Source: JAGDZR01 sp049115695 (lineage in GTDB: Bacteria; Bacteroidota; Bacteroidia; Cytophagales; Cyclobacteriaceae). From it: DNA of 64,000 nucleotides. The first letter of the stretch is position 1, and the number at the start of each line of letters is the position of its first letter. The notes beneath the pieces were generated by a model. That model was not told the DNA's origin, did not search any database, and saw only the letters and a program-made list of their open reading frames with translations. The DNA lies in NCBI GenBank assembly GCA_049115695.1, contig JAGDZR010000006.1, positions 1 through 64,000 on the forward strand, given 5' to 3'. Position numbers and translations under genes: made by a program. Of the stretch, positions 1 through 8,163 are shown piece by piece.

Positions 1-72
1 TGGTATGACAATGAGTGGGGTTACTCTACTAAAGTTGTTGAATTGATCGAATACATGGAGTCTGTTAAATAA
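1..72 (+). CDS. gapA: Glyceraldehyde-3-phosphate dehydrogenase, C-terminal end (partial)
   Basis: Only the last 23 residues are in the window, and the gene starts upstream of it. They begin WYDNEWGYS, the conserved C-terminal block of phosphorylating GAPDH, which converts glyceraldehyde-3-phosphate and NAD to 1,3-bisphosphoglycerate in glycolysis. The reading frame closes with TAA and is followed within about 30 bases by a strong terminator, so gapA probably ends its transcription unit here. Isoform and cofactor preference cannot be judged from this fragment. Confidence 0.9.
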   Translation, partial: WYDNEWGYSTKVVELIEYMESVK

Positions 73-98
73 TTAACAACTCCATATCAGATATTTTA

Positions 99-133
99 GA
101 AAGCCTCGGAAGTTCCGGGGCTTTCTTTTTTTC
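99..133 (+). terminator. Intrinsic terminator after gapA
   Basis: An inverted repeat (gaaagcctcggaa pairing with ttccggggctttc, one wobble) is followed by a run of T. It lies 27 bases after the gapA stop and insulates the downstream leader region. Confidence 0.85.
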
Positions 134-273
134 AATGAATTTGCCATTTTGATGACATTTTACCATCAATATCACTGCTTGTGCTATCAAATTAGCAGTC
201 TTCGCATTAATCAATGAAAATAATTAGCTACAATTGCAAACAAATTAAGCGTTCAACCCGTTAAGGAACCGTA

Positions 274-354
274 ATGAGAAATTTTTTCACTTGTGCATGT
301 ACAGCGTGTTGTTGTCGAGACCAAAAAAGGTCCCGGGTGGAAGAATTGCATTGA
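274..354 (+). CDS. Cys-rich leader peptide of the cysteine biosynthesis operon (26 aa)
   Basis: This small reading frame starts at ATG 274 behind a good AAGGAA ribosome site at 263-268, which is notable because most genes in this window have weak sites. The peptide begins MRNFFTCACTACCCR. Five of residues 7-14 are cysteine, including three consecutive TGT codons at 307-315. It stops at 352-354, 31 bases before the terminator hairpin that precedes a cysM-like gene. The position, size, Cys codon run and following terminator match a classical attenuation leader peptide, as known for amino-acid operons and for Cys-rich leaders in actinobacteria. That it senses charged tRNA-Cys is inference. It is unlikely to be a functional protein in its own right. 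Confidence 0.75.
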   Translation: MRNFFTCACTACCCRDQKRSRVEELH

Positions 355-402
355 TTTGAAATAGAAATTAAAGAAATAATAAATCAAGCCTTTCCCTCGG
401 GA
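319..402 (+). promoter_or_regulatory. Candidate antiterminator/pause region of a Cys attenuator
   Basis: Two mutually exclusive structures can be drawn by eye. GACC (319-322) can pair with GGTC (329-332). TCCCGGG (331-337) can instead pair with 395-402 (CCCTCGGGA with a bulged T), which would break the terminator at 386-409. A ribosome stalled on Cys codons 307-315 would cover 319-322 and free 331-337, favouring readthrough. A ribosome reaching the stop codon at 352 would cover 331-337 and allow termination. This is an inferred model and needs folding and comparative support. Confidence 0.5.
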
Positions 403-419
403 AAGGCTTTTTTGTTTTT
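386..419 (+). terminator. Attenuator terminator upstream of the cysM-like gene
   Basis: A perfect 10-bp stem (AAGCCTTTCC with GGAAAGGCTT) with a CTCG loop is followed by a T-rich tract that runs directly into the ATG at 420. It lies inside the operon leader, between a Cys-rich peptide and the first structural gene, which is where an attenuator terminator should sit. No ribosome site fits between the hairpin and the start codon. Confidence 0.85.
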
Positions 420-1361
420 ATGGTAGATACACTTACAATCGACGAACAACTGAGCACCAAAACGGCTTCATTAGCAAGTCACATTGGAAATACTCCCTTG
501 TTCAAAGTTGACGGACTGCACAGCAATCCCAATGTAGAGATTTATGCCAAATTGGAATGGCAGCAAATGGGAGGCAGTGTGAAAGCTCGTCCAGCCTATG
601 ACATCATTCAAAACGCTATACAAACTGGCCAACTGGGTAATGGACGGGTTTTGCTCGATGCATCAAGTGGTAACACAGCGATCGCATATGCTTCGATTGC
701 TGCAGCTCTTGGCATTCAAGTAGAAATCTGTTTGCCGGCGAATGCATCTCAGGAGCGCAAGAATATTTTACAGAGGTTAGGCGCAAACCTGACGCTTACA
801 TCAGAATTTGGAGGCACAGATGACGCCCAGCAGGTGGCAAGAGAGATGTATCATGTAAATCCGGAGAAATACTTCTATGCTGATCAGTACAACAATCAAA
901 ACAACTGGCGAGCACATTATAAAGGAACAGGGCATGAAATATGGAACCAAACAAATGGCACCATCACTCACTTCGTAAGTGCTTTGGGAACGACAGGGAC
1001 CTTTACAGGAACAACTCGAAGGCTTAAAAAACTGAACCATGAGATCACCTCGATCTCTTTGCAACCTGATGGCCCCATGCACGGACTAGAAGGATGGAAA
1101 CACCTGGAAACAGCGATAGTGCCTGGCATTTACGATTCAAGGCTTGCTAATGAAGATTGGGGCATTGATACGGCAGATGCGTATCAGCTCATTCCTCAAA
1201 TAGCTTCCCGAACGGGGCTTTTGGTAAGTCCATCATCTGCCGCTAACCTGGCAGGTGCCATCAAACTTTCAGATCAAATTAATGAAGGGGTCATCGTCAC
1301 AATGTTTCCCGACAATGCTGAAAAATACAGTGAAGTAATGACACAAATTTTTAATCAATGA
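420..1361 (+). CDS. cysM: PLP-dependent cysteine synthase, CysM type
   Basis: This 313-residue protein belongs to the fold-type II PLP enzymes that replace the acyl or phosphoryl group of activated serine with sulfur to make cysteine. The PLP lysine is K55 in GGSVKARPAY. The substrate-binding loop is SSGNT at 82-86 and the glycine-rich phosphate clamp is GTTGTF near 190. The downstream JAMM peptidase, sulfur-carrier and MoeZ-like genes match the mycobacterial CysM-CysO-Mec pathway, in which the sulfur donor is a protein thiocarboxylate rather than free sulfide, so that donor is inferred here. The ATG overlaps the next gene by ATGA, giving translational coupling. O-acetylserine, O-phosphoserine or homoserine-derived substrates cannot be told apart from sequence alone. 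Confidence 0.85.
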   Translation: MVDTLTIDEQLSTKTASLASHIGNTPLFKVDGLHSNPNVEIYAKLEWQQMGGSVKARPAYDIIQNAIQTGQLGNGRVLLDASSGNTAIAYASIAAALGIQVEICLPANASQERKNILQRLGANLTLTSEFGGTDDAQQVAREMYHVNPEKYFYADQYNNQNNWRAHYKGTGHEIWNQTNGTITHFVSALGTTGTFTGTTRRLKKLNHEITSISLQPDGPMHGLEGWKHLETAIVPGIYDSRLANEDWGIDTADAYQLIPQIASRTGLLVSPSSAANLAGAIKLSDQINEGVIVTMFPDNAEKYSEVMTQIFNQ

Positions 1362-1798
1362 ATCTTTCCGAAAAGGCATTAGACATCATTCATAAACACG
1401 CCAGCGAAGCATTCCCAAATGAATGCGTTGGGTTTCTCTATGGAAAAGAAACTGGTGATGACAGAAGCATAACAGTTGCCAATCCCATCCACAATAGTAA
1501 AGATGGTGATCAGCGCAGAAGATTTGAAGTAAGTCCACTCGATTACATGAAGGCTGAACAATTTGGTGATGATAACGACCTTACACTTTTAGGCGTCTAT
1601 CACTCTCACCCACTCCATCCTGCAATACCATCAGCACATGATCTGAAGCAGGCGGTCCCGTTTTTCAGCTACATCATTACCTCCGTCAATGAAGAAAGAA
1701 CAAACATTGATACAACTTCATGGAGACTCGCAGACGATGGATCTCAATTTGAAAAAGAAATATTAAAAACAGAAAAACTTTTAGAAATAAGCGAATAA
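1358..1798 (+). CDS. JAMM/MPN+ metalloprotease, Mec-like
   Basis: This 146-residue Mov34/MPN-type zinc peptidase has a complete JAMM motif: E22 near the N-terminus, then H82-S-H84 followed after seven residues by S92 and D95 (HSHPLHPAIPSAHD). In mycobacteria the Mec homologue cleaves cysteine from the CysO-cysteine adduct. Related enzymes beside QbsE-type carriers trim C-terminal residues to expose Gly-Gly. Here the next gene encodes such a carrier with two residues after GG, so both jobs are possible. The start overlaps cysM by four bases and the stop overlaps the next ATG by one base, indicating one operon. Confidence 0.85.
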   Translation: MNLSEKALDIIHKHASEAFPNECVGFLYGKETGDDRSITVANPIHNSKDGDQRRRFEVSPLDYMKAEQFGDDNDLTLLGVYHSHPLHPAIPSAHDLKQAVPFFSYIITSVNEERTNIDTTSWRLADDGSQFEKEILKTEKLLEISE

Positions 1799-2076
1799 TG
1801 GCAACAATCGTAATTCCAACACCATTAAGAAAATTCACTCAAAATCAGGCCAAAATTGCCGTAGAGGGTGTTACAGTACTAGAGTCTATACAATCACTTA
1901 CTGCACAATTTCCAGATCTGAAACAACACGTCTTGAACACCGATGGAAGCATTCGTCAGTTTGTAAGGATTTATGTAGGAGATGAAGACATCAATGTGCT
2001 GGACAAAGAGAATACCTCCGTACAGACAGATTCAACAGTTTCAATCATACCAGCAATAGCAGGCGGAAGCAAATGA
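1798..2076 (+). CDS. ThiS/MoaD-like sulfur carrier protein, CysO type
   Basis: This 92-residue ubiquitin-fold protein resembles CysO/MoaD. It has a beta-grasp pattern with the conserved region RIYVGDEDINVLD and a C-terminus ending AIAGGSK. Carriers of this family are activated as acyl-adenylates and thiocarboxylated at a terminal Gly-Gly. The extra Ser-Lys after GG means the protein cannot be thiocarboxylated as translated and would need trimming, presumably by the adjacent JAMM peptidase. It sits between the peptidase and the E1-like gene with overlapping codons. MoaD itself is less likely, because no molybdopterin genes are nearby. Confidence 0.85.
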   Translation: MATIVIPTPLRKFTQNQAKIAVEGVTVLESIQSLTAQFPDLKQHVLNTDGSIRQFVRIYVGDEDINVLDKENTSVQTDSTVSIIPAIAGGSK

Positions 2077-3203
2077 GTAACAACATAAGTTTTTCGAAAG
2101 CTGAACTAGAGAGATATAGTCGGCATTTGATTATTCCAGAGTTCAACATAGATGGCCAAAGGAAACTGAAGAACGCTAAAGTATTGGTGGTGGGTACTGG
2201 GGGACTTGGTGCTCCTTTACTTCAATACCTAACTGCAGCTGGGGTGGGAACTATTGGCATTCTTGATTTCGACGTGGTGGATGATAGCAACCTTCAACGC
2301 CAAGTGCTATTTTCAGTAAAGGACGTTGGTCGGCCTAAAGTTGAGGCAGCCAAAGAGCGACTGGAAGGTCTTAATCCTCATGTCAATTTCATTGTACACA
2401 ATACCATGCTTACCTCTGATAATGCATTGGACATTATCAAAGACTATGACCTGGTTGCCGATGGGACCGATAATTTCCCAACCCGATATCTGGTGAATGA
2501 TGCATGCGTTATACTGGGTAAAACCAATGTATATGCTTCGATATTTCGATTTGATGGGCAGGTAAGTGTTTTCAATTATCAGGATGGACCACATTATCGA
2601 GATCTTTTCCCCTCACCTCCACCTCCTGGACTTGTTCCTAGTTGTGCTGAAGGTGGTGTGATTGGCGTGTTGCCAGGTATCATCGGTAGTCTTCAGGCCA
2701 ATGAAGTAATCAAAGTAATCACAGGTGTTGGGGATACTCTTTCTGGAAGACTCTTTCTTTTTGATGCTTTGACATTTGAAACAAGAACCTTGAAGGTTCA
2801 TAAAAATCCCGATACGCCGGATATCAAAGAATTAATAGATTATCAACAATTTTGCGGGATTGGAACAGATAAAAAAACAGAAGCAGAAGTGAACGAAATA
2901 GACGTAAAGCAGCTGAATAGTATGATCCAAAATAAGGAAGACTTTCAGTTGATCGATGTAAGAGAGCAATACGAATATGACATTGCTAATCTCAAAGGAG
3001 AGCTAATTCCGCTCAGTCAGGTGTTGGATCATGTTGATGAAATAGCCAGTGACAAGACAGTAGTGGTGCATTGTAGAAGTGGGAAACGAAGTGCTGACGC
3101 TATTGAAATGCTAGAAGACCAGGGATTCACAAATCTGGTCAATTTGAAAGGCGGCATATTGGCTTGGGCTGATGAAATAGACCCATCAATGGCCAAGTAT
3201 TAA
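2073..3203 (+). CDS. moeZ: MoeB/ThiF-type E1 adenylyltransferase fused to rhodanese (MoeZ-like)
   Basis: This 376-residue protein has an E1-like adenylation domain (about 10-250) with nucleotide motif GTGGLGAP at 41-48 and the conserved SCAEGGV block at 190-196. A rhodanese domain (about 275-375) carries the active-site loop CRSGKRS with C334. MoeZ proteins adenylate the carrier's C-terminal glycine and pass on rhodanese-bound sulfur to make the thiocarboxylate. The structural zinc pairs usual in this family appear lost together: the first CxxC position reads HYRD (174-177) and the second region reads NPDTPD. The gene overlaps the carrier gene by ATGA and ends the operon before a terminator. 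Confidence 0.88.
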   Translation: MSNNISFSKAELERYSRHLIIPEFNIDGQRKLKNAKVLVVGTGGLGAPLLQYLTAAGVGTIGILDFDVVDDSNLQRQVLFSVKDVGRPKVEAAKERLEGLNPHVNFIVHNTMLTSDNALDIIKDYDLVADGTDNFPTRYLVNDACVILGKTNVYASIFRFDGQVSVFNYQDGPHYRDLFPSPPPPGLVPSCAEGGVIGVLPGIIGSLQANEVIKVITGVGDTLSGRLFLFDALTFETRTLKVHKNPDTPDIKELIDYQQFCGIGTDKKTEAEVNEIDVKQLNSMIQNKEDFQLIDVREQYEYDIANLKGELIPLSQVLDHVDEIASDKTVVVHCRSGKRSADAIEMLEDQGFTNLVNLKGGILAWADEIDPSMAKY

Positions 3204-3231
3204 AACATTCAATTTTACTCACTAGTTTATT

Positions 3232-3266
3232 GAGCACTTTCGGCTTCCGAAAGTGCTCTTTTGTTT
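3232..3266 (+). terminator. Intrinsic terminator of the sulfur-transfer operon
   Basis: GAGCACTTTCGG and CCGAAAGTGCTC form a 12-bp perfect stem followed by TTTTGTTTT. It lies 28 bases after the moeZ-like stop. Confidence 0.9.
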
Positions 3267-3306
3267 TCGTAACAATTTTGCTACTAAATTGGTTAATGAA
3301 GTAGTA

Positions 3307-3801
3307 ATGCGCAATCCTATGAAATACATATTCACATTATCTCTAATTGGGCTGTTTGCTTGCAGTCAGGCCCAAAAAACAACACCTCAATCAATAACTG
3401 TAAACCCCAAGTGGGATCTAACAGAAGAAGAATGGAAGGACAGACTTTCGCCAGATGAGTATCGTGTGCTCAGGGAAGCAGGGACTGAATACGCATTTAC
3501 GGGAGAGTATTGGGATAACAAAAAAGATGGTACTTACTTATGCCGTGCTTGTAAGCACCCGCTATTTGACTCAAAAACCAAATATGTATCTGGATCTGGC
3601 TGGCCTAGTTTTTGGAAACCGATCAACGAAAAATCCGTCGGTGAAATTGAAGACAATTCATTGGGAATGAAACGGGTTGAAGTTGTCTGTAGTCAATGTG
3701 GTGGACATTTGGGGCATGTCTTCGAAGATGGCCCCAGACCAACAGGTCTTCGGTATTGTCTCAACTCAGTTTCACTCAGTTTCCAACCCAAAAAAGACTA
3801 A
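3307..3801 (+). CDS. msrB: Peptide-methionine (R)-S-oxide reductase MsrB, lipoprotein
   Basis: The protein reduces methionine-R-sulfoxide in proteins. It shows the SelR/MsrB signature: zinc ligands in CRAC and CSQC, the block SGSGWPSFW, GHLGHVF, and the catalytic cysteine in RYCLNSVSL. A signal peptide with a lipobox-like LFAC (from MKYIFTLSLIGL) suggests a lipoprotein facing the periplasm. The frame is open further upstream, but earlier starts fall in the preceding terminator, so ATG 3307 was chosen. ATG 3319 is nearly as good. The 3' end overlaps a convergent hydrolase gene by four bases. Confidence 0.9.
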   Translation: MRNPMKYIFTLSLIGLFACSQAQKTTPQSITVNPKWDLTEEEWKDRLSPDEYRVLREAGTEYAFTGEYWDNKKDGTYLCRACKHPLFDSKTKYVSGSGWPSFWKPINEKSVGEIEDNSLGMKRVEVVCSQCGGHLGHVFEDGPRPTGLRYCLNSVSLSFQPKKD

Positions 3802-4754
3802 GTCTGGCTTTTAATAAACTGTTCAGTTCGAACCTCCATCCAACTGTACCATTTCTGAAAATAGCTAAACCCGCAATGTCCTCCAACATTTGGTAGATCC
3901 AGATGAATATGCTCATTGGCTTGAGCTAAGTCAACAGGATAGCACTTCTCCCCTAGTATGGGGTCATTCAATGCATTCGCAATAAGAATGGGTCTATCGA
4001 TTTTTGTCAAATACTGGTCGCAGGTGGCCTTTTCATAAAAATCATCCAGACTTGAGAAGCCGTGAAGCGGAACAGTGTACTTATGATGAAACTCATCAAA
4101 CTCTTCCATTTCATCTAGTCCGTTAACATCAATATCAATTCCCATTTTGGCTTTTTGATGCATCTTGATTTTCAATCGATCAAGGAATTTCTTTTCGTAA
4201 ATCCTGTTTCGCTTTATTCTCAATTGCTCCCCACTATCTCTGAGGTTACATGGCACGGAGAATCCAATGGCTCCCCTAATGCGATCGTCAACCTTTAGTT
4301 CTCCTAGATATTTGAAAGACATACTCCCCCCCATGCTATAACCAAGCAACCACAATTCATCATAGTCTTTCTCTAGCGATTGATTGATAACAGTATCCAA
4401 ATCCGCTGTATCTCCATGATGATACAACCTAGGCAGTCTGTTCATTTCGCCACTGCAACTTCTACAGTTCCAAGCCAAAACATCCCAACCTCTTTCATTG
4501 AAATACTTTACACTCCTTTTGACATAATATCGATCTGAACTTCCTTCTAATCCATGCGTAATAACCAAAAGACGCTTGCTTCCAACCTCTGACCAATCTA
4601 GATCCAGAAAATCTCCATCACTGAGCTCCAAACGCTCTCGTCGATATGTAACTCCTTCAATTTTAAAAAACATCGATGGAATAACCGTTTCAAGATGACC
4701 ATTGATCATGTAGAAGGGTCTGGATCGATATGTTGACCGTTTAACTAGTGGCAT
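3798..4754 (-). CDS. Alpha/beta hydrolase, YheT family
   Basis: The protein is a serine hydrolase of the YheT/EMB8 type. It contains an oxyanion-region block HGLEGSSDRYY, the nucleophile elbow GYSMGGS, the YHHGDTADLD segment typical of this family, and a C-terminal GGHCGF with the likely catalytic histidine. An N-terminal NGHLET motif is also characteristic. The start at 4754 (MPLVKRSTYR) matches where family members usually begin. An upstream ATG at 4775 adds seven residues. It has no signal peptide and is probably cytoplasmic. The substrate is unknown; relatives are esterases. It is convergent with msrB and divergent from a TonB receptor. Confidence 0.82.
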   Translation of the reverse strand: MPLVKRSTYRSRPFYMINGHLETVIPSMFFKIEGVTYRRERLELSDGDFLDLDWSEVGSKRLLVITHGLEGSSDRYYVKRSVKYFNERGWDVLAWNCRSCSGEMNRLPRLYHHGDTADLDTVINQSLEKDYDELWLLGYSMGGSMSFKYLGELKVDDRIRGAIGFSVPCNLRDSGEQLRIKRNRIYEKKFLDRLKIKMHQKAKMGIDIDVNGLDEMEEFDEFHHKYTVPLHGFSSLDDFYEKATCDQYLTKIDRPILIANALNDPILGEKCYPVDLAQANEHIHLDLPNVGGHCGFSYFQKWYSWMEVRTEQFIKSQT

Positions 4755-4810
4755 ACCCAAAAATGTAACTCTCAATCGAAAAAAGAAAAAATACAGTAAA
4801 ATCGCGGCAG

Positions 4811-4818
4811 TATTTTTG
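4811..4818 (+). promoter_or_regulatory. Candidate Bacteroidota -7 box (TATTTTTG)
   Basis: It matches the TAnnTTTG consensus exactly, 28 bases before the ATG of the TonB receptor gene. No clear -33 TTTG is visible, so it rests on one motif. Confidence 0.45.
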
Positions 4819-4845
4819 CTTGCAATATTCGAAATATTGACCCGA

Positions 4846-7293
4846 ATGATTCGTGCTATTTTTCTGATTCTTTTTTGCTTTAGCCTTTTTACTGGTTTGG
4901 GTCAGCATATTGTTGTCATCGATAAAGAAACCGGTCGACCCATTTCGGATGTGTATGTCTACGATGAACAGCTTACCGAAAGCCAGTTTACAGATGAAAG
5001 TGGATTCATTAACCTGGTAGATTTTGCGAATGCTCAAACCCTGATATTTCAGCACCCGGCTTATCAAAACCAACAAGTATCCAGGGTGCAGCTAACAGAA
5101 CTTAAGAATAGGTTGATCATGGAGCCCAGCATCATTGCTTTTGAAGAAGTGGTGGTTTCGGCGAATAAATGGCAGCAATCCGCCTCTGAAATCTCACAGG
5201 CTGTATTGAGTATTAATGCCAAAGAAATTTCATTTCATAATCCACAAACTTCCGCGGACGTACTTTCTAATTCAGGACAGGTTTATGTTCAAAAAAGTCA
5301 ATTTGGAGGTGGCAGTCCAATGCTACGTGGCTTTGCAGCCAATAAAGTGTTGCTTGTAGTAGATGGTGTGCGCATGAACAACGCCATTTACCGTAGCGGT
5401 AATCTGCAAAATGTTATTAGCATTGATCCTCAAATCATTGATAGAACTGAAGTAATATTTGGACCAGGTTCCGTCATCTACGGCAGTGACGCGCTAGGAG
5501 GTGTAATGGATTTTTCTACGAAATCTCCTCTTTTTAGCAATTCAGAAAAGCCCTTGATAAAAGGTGTGGCACAACTCAGAACCGGATCTGCAGCATCCGA
5601 ATACAGTGGACATGCGGACTTCAATGTTGGCTTTAAAAAAATCGCGTATTGGGGTTCTTACAGCTTTACCTCGCTCGGTGATCTGAAGGCCGGTAAAAAT
5701 AAGTCCGAAGCATTTCAAGGCTATTTCGATCGAAACTATTACGTCAACACCATTGACGGACAAGATGAGTTGATAGCAAACCCAAAACCTCAGCTGCAAA
5801 CACCCACCGGATTTGACCTAACCAACACTACCCATAAGTTATCATTCAAATTAGGTGAGTACAGCAAGCTCAGCTATGGATTGTATTACTCCGCCACTAC
5901 CAATATTCCTCGCTATGATCGTCTCACTCAGACGCTGAACAACAGTGATTCTTTGAGTTATGCAGAATGGTACTATGGTCCACAAAAATGGTTGATGAAT
6001 CGAATCGGTTTTATTCACTACAAACCAACTGCATTGTTCGATCAAATGAAGATTACCGGATCGTATCAAAATTATCAGGAAAGCCGGCATGATAGGGAGT
6101 TTGGAAATACCAGTCTAAGAAATCGTCTGGAAGAAGTGGAAATTTTCACCGGTTCTATTGACTTTGAAAAAATTCTGACGGCTAAAAAGACTTTGCACTA
6201 CGGGATTGACATGTTTGACAATACCGTATCATCATCCGCATTCAGGCAGGATATCATCACAGAAGCAAAAAGTGAAACAAGCACCAGGTATCCCAATGGA
6301 CATAGTTCTTTTCAAAGTGCTGCAGCCTACACAAGCTATACAGGTGCATTAACATCGAAACTCCGATTGAACTTGGGTACCCGATTTAATACAGTTTGGT
6401 TAAAAGCCGAGACAGTAGGCATCAACAACCTTTTCAACAGCATAGACATTTACAACCACGCTATAACCGGTAATGCGGGATTGGTTTATAAACCATCTGA
6501 AACCGTAAAACTAACCGGCCAACTTTCCTCTGGTTTTCGCGCACCCAACGTAGATGATGTGGGTAAGCTGTTTGAACTTGATGATGAAACCATCGTAGTG
6601 CCCAACCCTGATCTTAAACCTGAATATGTTTACAGCCAGGAGTTGGGCTTTGAGAGTCGGATTACTCAAGACATTCAGGTTGGTGTAGTCGTTTATCACA
6701 ATTACCTTAATAATGCTATTGTAAGGGGTGAGTTGGACGACCTTATGTCTGTCTACAACGAACCAGTGGATTTGGAATCAGATACCTATAAGGCACTTAA
6801 CGATATCGCCATCAGCTACTCCGAAATCAGATCAACCGTCAACACTGACCGGGCTCGGTCATATGGGGGGACGGTCAAGATCAAAGCTAAATTGACCGAT
6901 CAGATAGCGGGTCATACCATTCTAAATGTTAATGAAGGTAGAGATCTCTCCAACCAGGAACCGCTCCGACATAGCACACCTGTTTTTGGGCAAACAATGC
7001 TTGGTTATAAACTAAACAACCTCTCATTCAAACTCATTTCAGATTACAACTTCAAGAAGAGTTCTGACAATATTCCTGAGTCAGAAAAGTTTGATAAGGC
7101 TTACTTATATACCGCAGACGGAAGTCCTGGTTGGCTCATTGTTAATTTTCATGGAGGGTTGAAGATGTATGATGGAGGCGTAAATATTGAATATGGTGTA
7201 GACAACATTTTCGATCAGTTTTACCGCACCTATTCTTCAGGAGTAAATGCTCCGGGCAGAAACCTCTACCTGTCTCTCAAGATGAGCATTTAA
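4846..7293 (+). CDS. TonB-dependent outer membrane receptor
   Basis: This 815-residue receptor has a signal peptide (MIRAIFLILFCFSLFTGLGQ), a short N-terminal carboxypeptidase-regulatory-like domain (HIVVIDKETGRPISDVYVYD) usual in Bacteroidota, a plug domain with MLRGFAANKVLLVVDGVRMN and the block GPGSVIYGSDALGGVM, and a long beta-barrel ending in aromatic-rich NLYLSLKMSI. It imports a ligand across the outer membrane using TonB energy. The plug pattern is of the iron/heme or cobalamin receptor type, but no substrate genes are nearby. An in-frame ATG at 4816 would place residues before the signal peptide, so 4846 was chosen. Confidence 0.9.
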   Translation: MIRAIFLILFCFSLFTGLGQHIVVIDKETGRPISDVYVYDEQLTESQFTDESGFINLVDFANAQTLIFQHPAYQNQQVSRVQLTELKNRLIMEPSIIAFEEVVVSANKWQQSASEISQAVLSINAKEISFHNPQTSADVLSNSGQVYVQKSQFGGGSPMLRGFAANKVLLVVDGVRMNNAIYRSGNLQNVISIDPQIIDRTEVIFGPGSVIYGSDALGGVMDFSTKSPLFSNSEKPLIKGVAQLRTGSAASEYSGHADFNVGFKKIAYWGSYSFTSLGDLKAGKNKSEAFQGYFDRNYYVNTIDGQDELIANPKPQLQTPTGFDLTNTTHKLSFKLGEYSKLSYGLYYSATTNIPRYDRLTQTLNNSDSLSYAEWYYGPQKWLMNRIGFIHYKPTALFDQMKITGSYQNYQESRHDREFGNTSLRNRLEEVEIFTGSIDFEKILTAKKTLHYGIDMFDNTVSSSAFRQDIITEAKSETSTRYPNGHSSFQSAAAYTSYTGALTSKLRLNLGTRFNTVWLKAETVGINNLFNSIDIYNHAITGNAGLVYKPSETVKLTGQLSSGFRAPNVDDVGKLFELDDETIVVPNPDLKPEYVYSQELGFESRITQDIQVGVVVYHNYLNNAIVRGELDDLMSVYNEPVDLESDTYKALNDIAISYSEIRSTVNTDRARSYGGTVKIKAKLTDQIAGHTILNVNEGRDLSNQEPLRHSTPVFGQTMLGYKLNNLSFKLISDYNFKKSSDNIPESEKFDKAYLYTADGSPGWLIVNFHGGLKMYDGGVNIEYGVDNIFDQFYRTYSSGVNAPGRNLYLSLKMSI

Positions 7294-7296
7294 ATC

Positions 7297-8163
7297 CTAA
7301 TTCTTGAGCTGAAATACTCTTGAAATATTAAATCCAAAATGCAATTCCTTTGGCAACTCGGTTGTCATTCCCACAAAGCCAGGTTCATTCATTTGCTGTG
7401 CATTGGTAAGGTGCAGCTGAAAGACATGACCGCCAGTCTCAATGTCTACGCCAAATGCAATGACACTCGAAAACCCTGGTGCTTCCATATTCAATAATGG
7501 ATAATGCTCGAAGTTAATGGTAACCCTGTTGGTCACCTTGTACCTTCCTCCATAACCAACAGCAAACAGATTATTTGGCTCCTCCAATGTAAACACGTAA
7601 TTTCTGTGAATCATTGTTGGCATCAGCTGCAATGACAAATCCGAATTAAACTTACGAGCTAACAATAGTTGGTACGTATAGGCCATGCGATGTGCTGATT
7701 TGAACGTCTCCCCAATTAGATCTGGGTAGAAATCATCAGTCCGAACGGTCATGTTCACAAATCCGGTCATACTTACAGGCATTGTGGTGGACTGTTGGAG
7801 TAGCTTGTATTTCGCAAAACCATCAAAGGTTTTGTTAAATGAGGCCCTTCCTGCACCAATATTTAATTTATCTGTCACGCCATATTCCAGTCCAAATCGA
7901 ATGGAAGAATAATCAAGTCCAAACAAATCATAAAATCCATTTGTAATCACACCAAAGCGATGACTAATTACGAACTCAAGGACACCAGCTGGCCTTGTTT
8001 CGATGTTATGCCCATTAATTAGTCTGGTACTCTTGAAAGTGGCTGTCACAACTTTATCCTCTACTTCTCCATCATTCAACAGATCCATTAATTCGTCCTG
8101 ACCATAGGTTGTGGTGACCAGCATCAAAAGTATCACGGTGAGCTTATTTCTTATATGGCGCAT
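7297..8163 (-). CDS. DUF5777 family beta-barrel protein
   Basis: This 288-residue secreted protein begins with a signal peptide (MRHIRNKLTVILLMLVTTTYGQ), followed by alternating aromatic beta strands with blocks RPAGVLEFVISHRFG and SSIRFGLEYGVTDKLNIG typical of DUF5777. It is expected in the outer membrane. It is the last gene of a three-gene minus-strand operon with YceI and a heme-motif lipoprotein, and its start overlaps the yceI-like gene by 20 bases. Family members often travel with cytochrome-like proteins, and the biochemical role is not known to me. Confidence 0.8.
   Translation of the reverse strand: MRHIRNKLTVILLMLVTTTYGQDELMDLLNDGEVEDKVVTATFKSTRLINGHNIETRPAGVLEFVISHRFGVITNGFYDLFGLDYSSIRFGLEYGVTDKLNIGAGRASFNKTFDGFAKYKLLQQSTTMPVSMTGFVNMTVRTDDFYPDLIGETFKSAHRMAYTYQLLLARKFNSDLSLQLMPTMIHRNYVFTLEEPNNLFAVGYGGRYKVTNRVTINFEHYPLLNMEAPGFSSVIAFGVDIETGGHVFQLHLTNAQQMNEPGFVGMTTELPKELHFGFNISRVFQLKN

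Noticed and set aside
4816..4845. Upstream start for the TonB receptor gene
   Set aside because: It would place ten residues before a clean signal peptide and overlap the promoter box; 4846 fits better.
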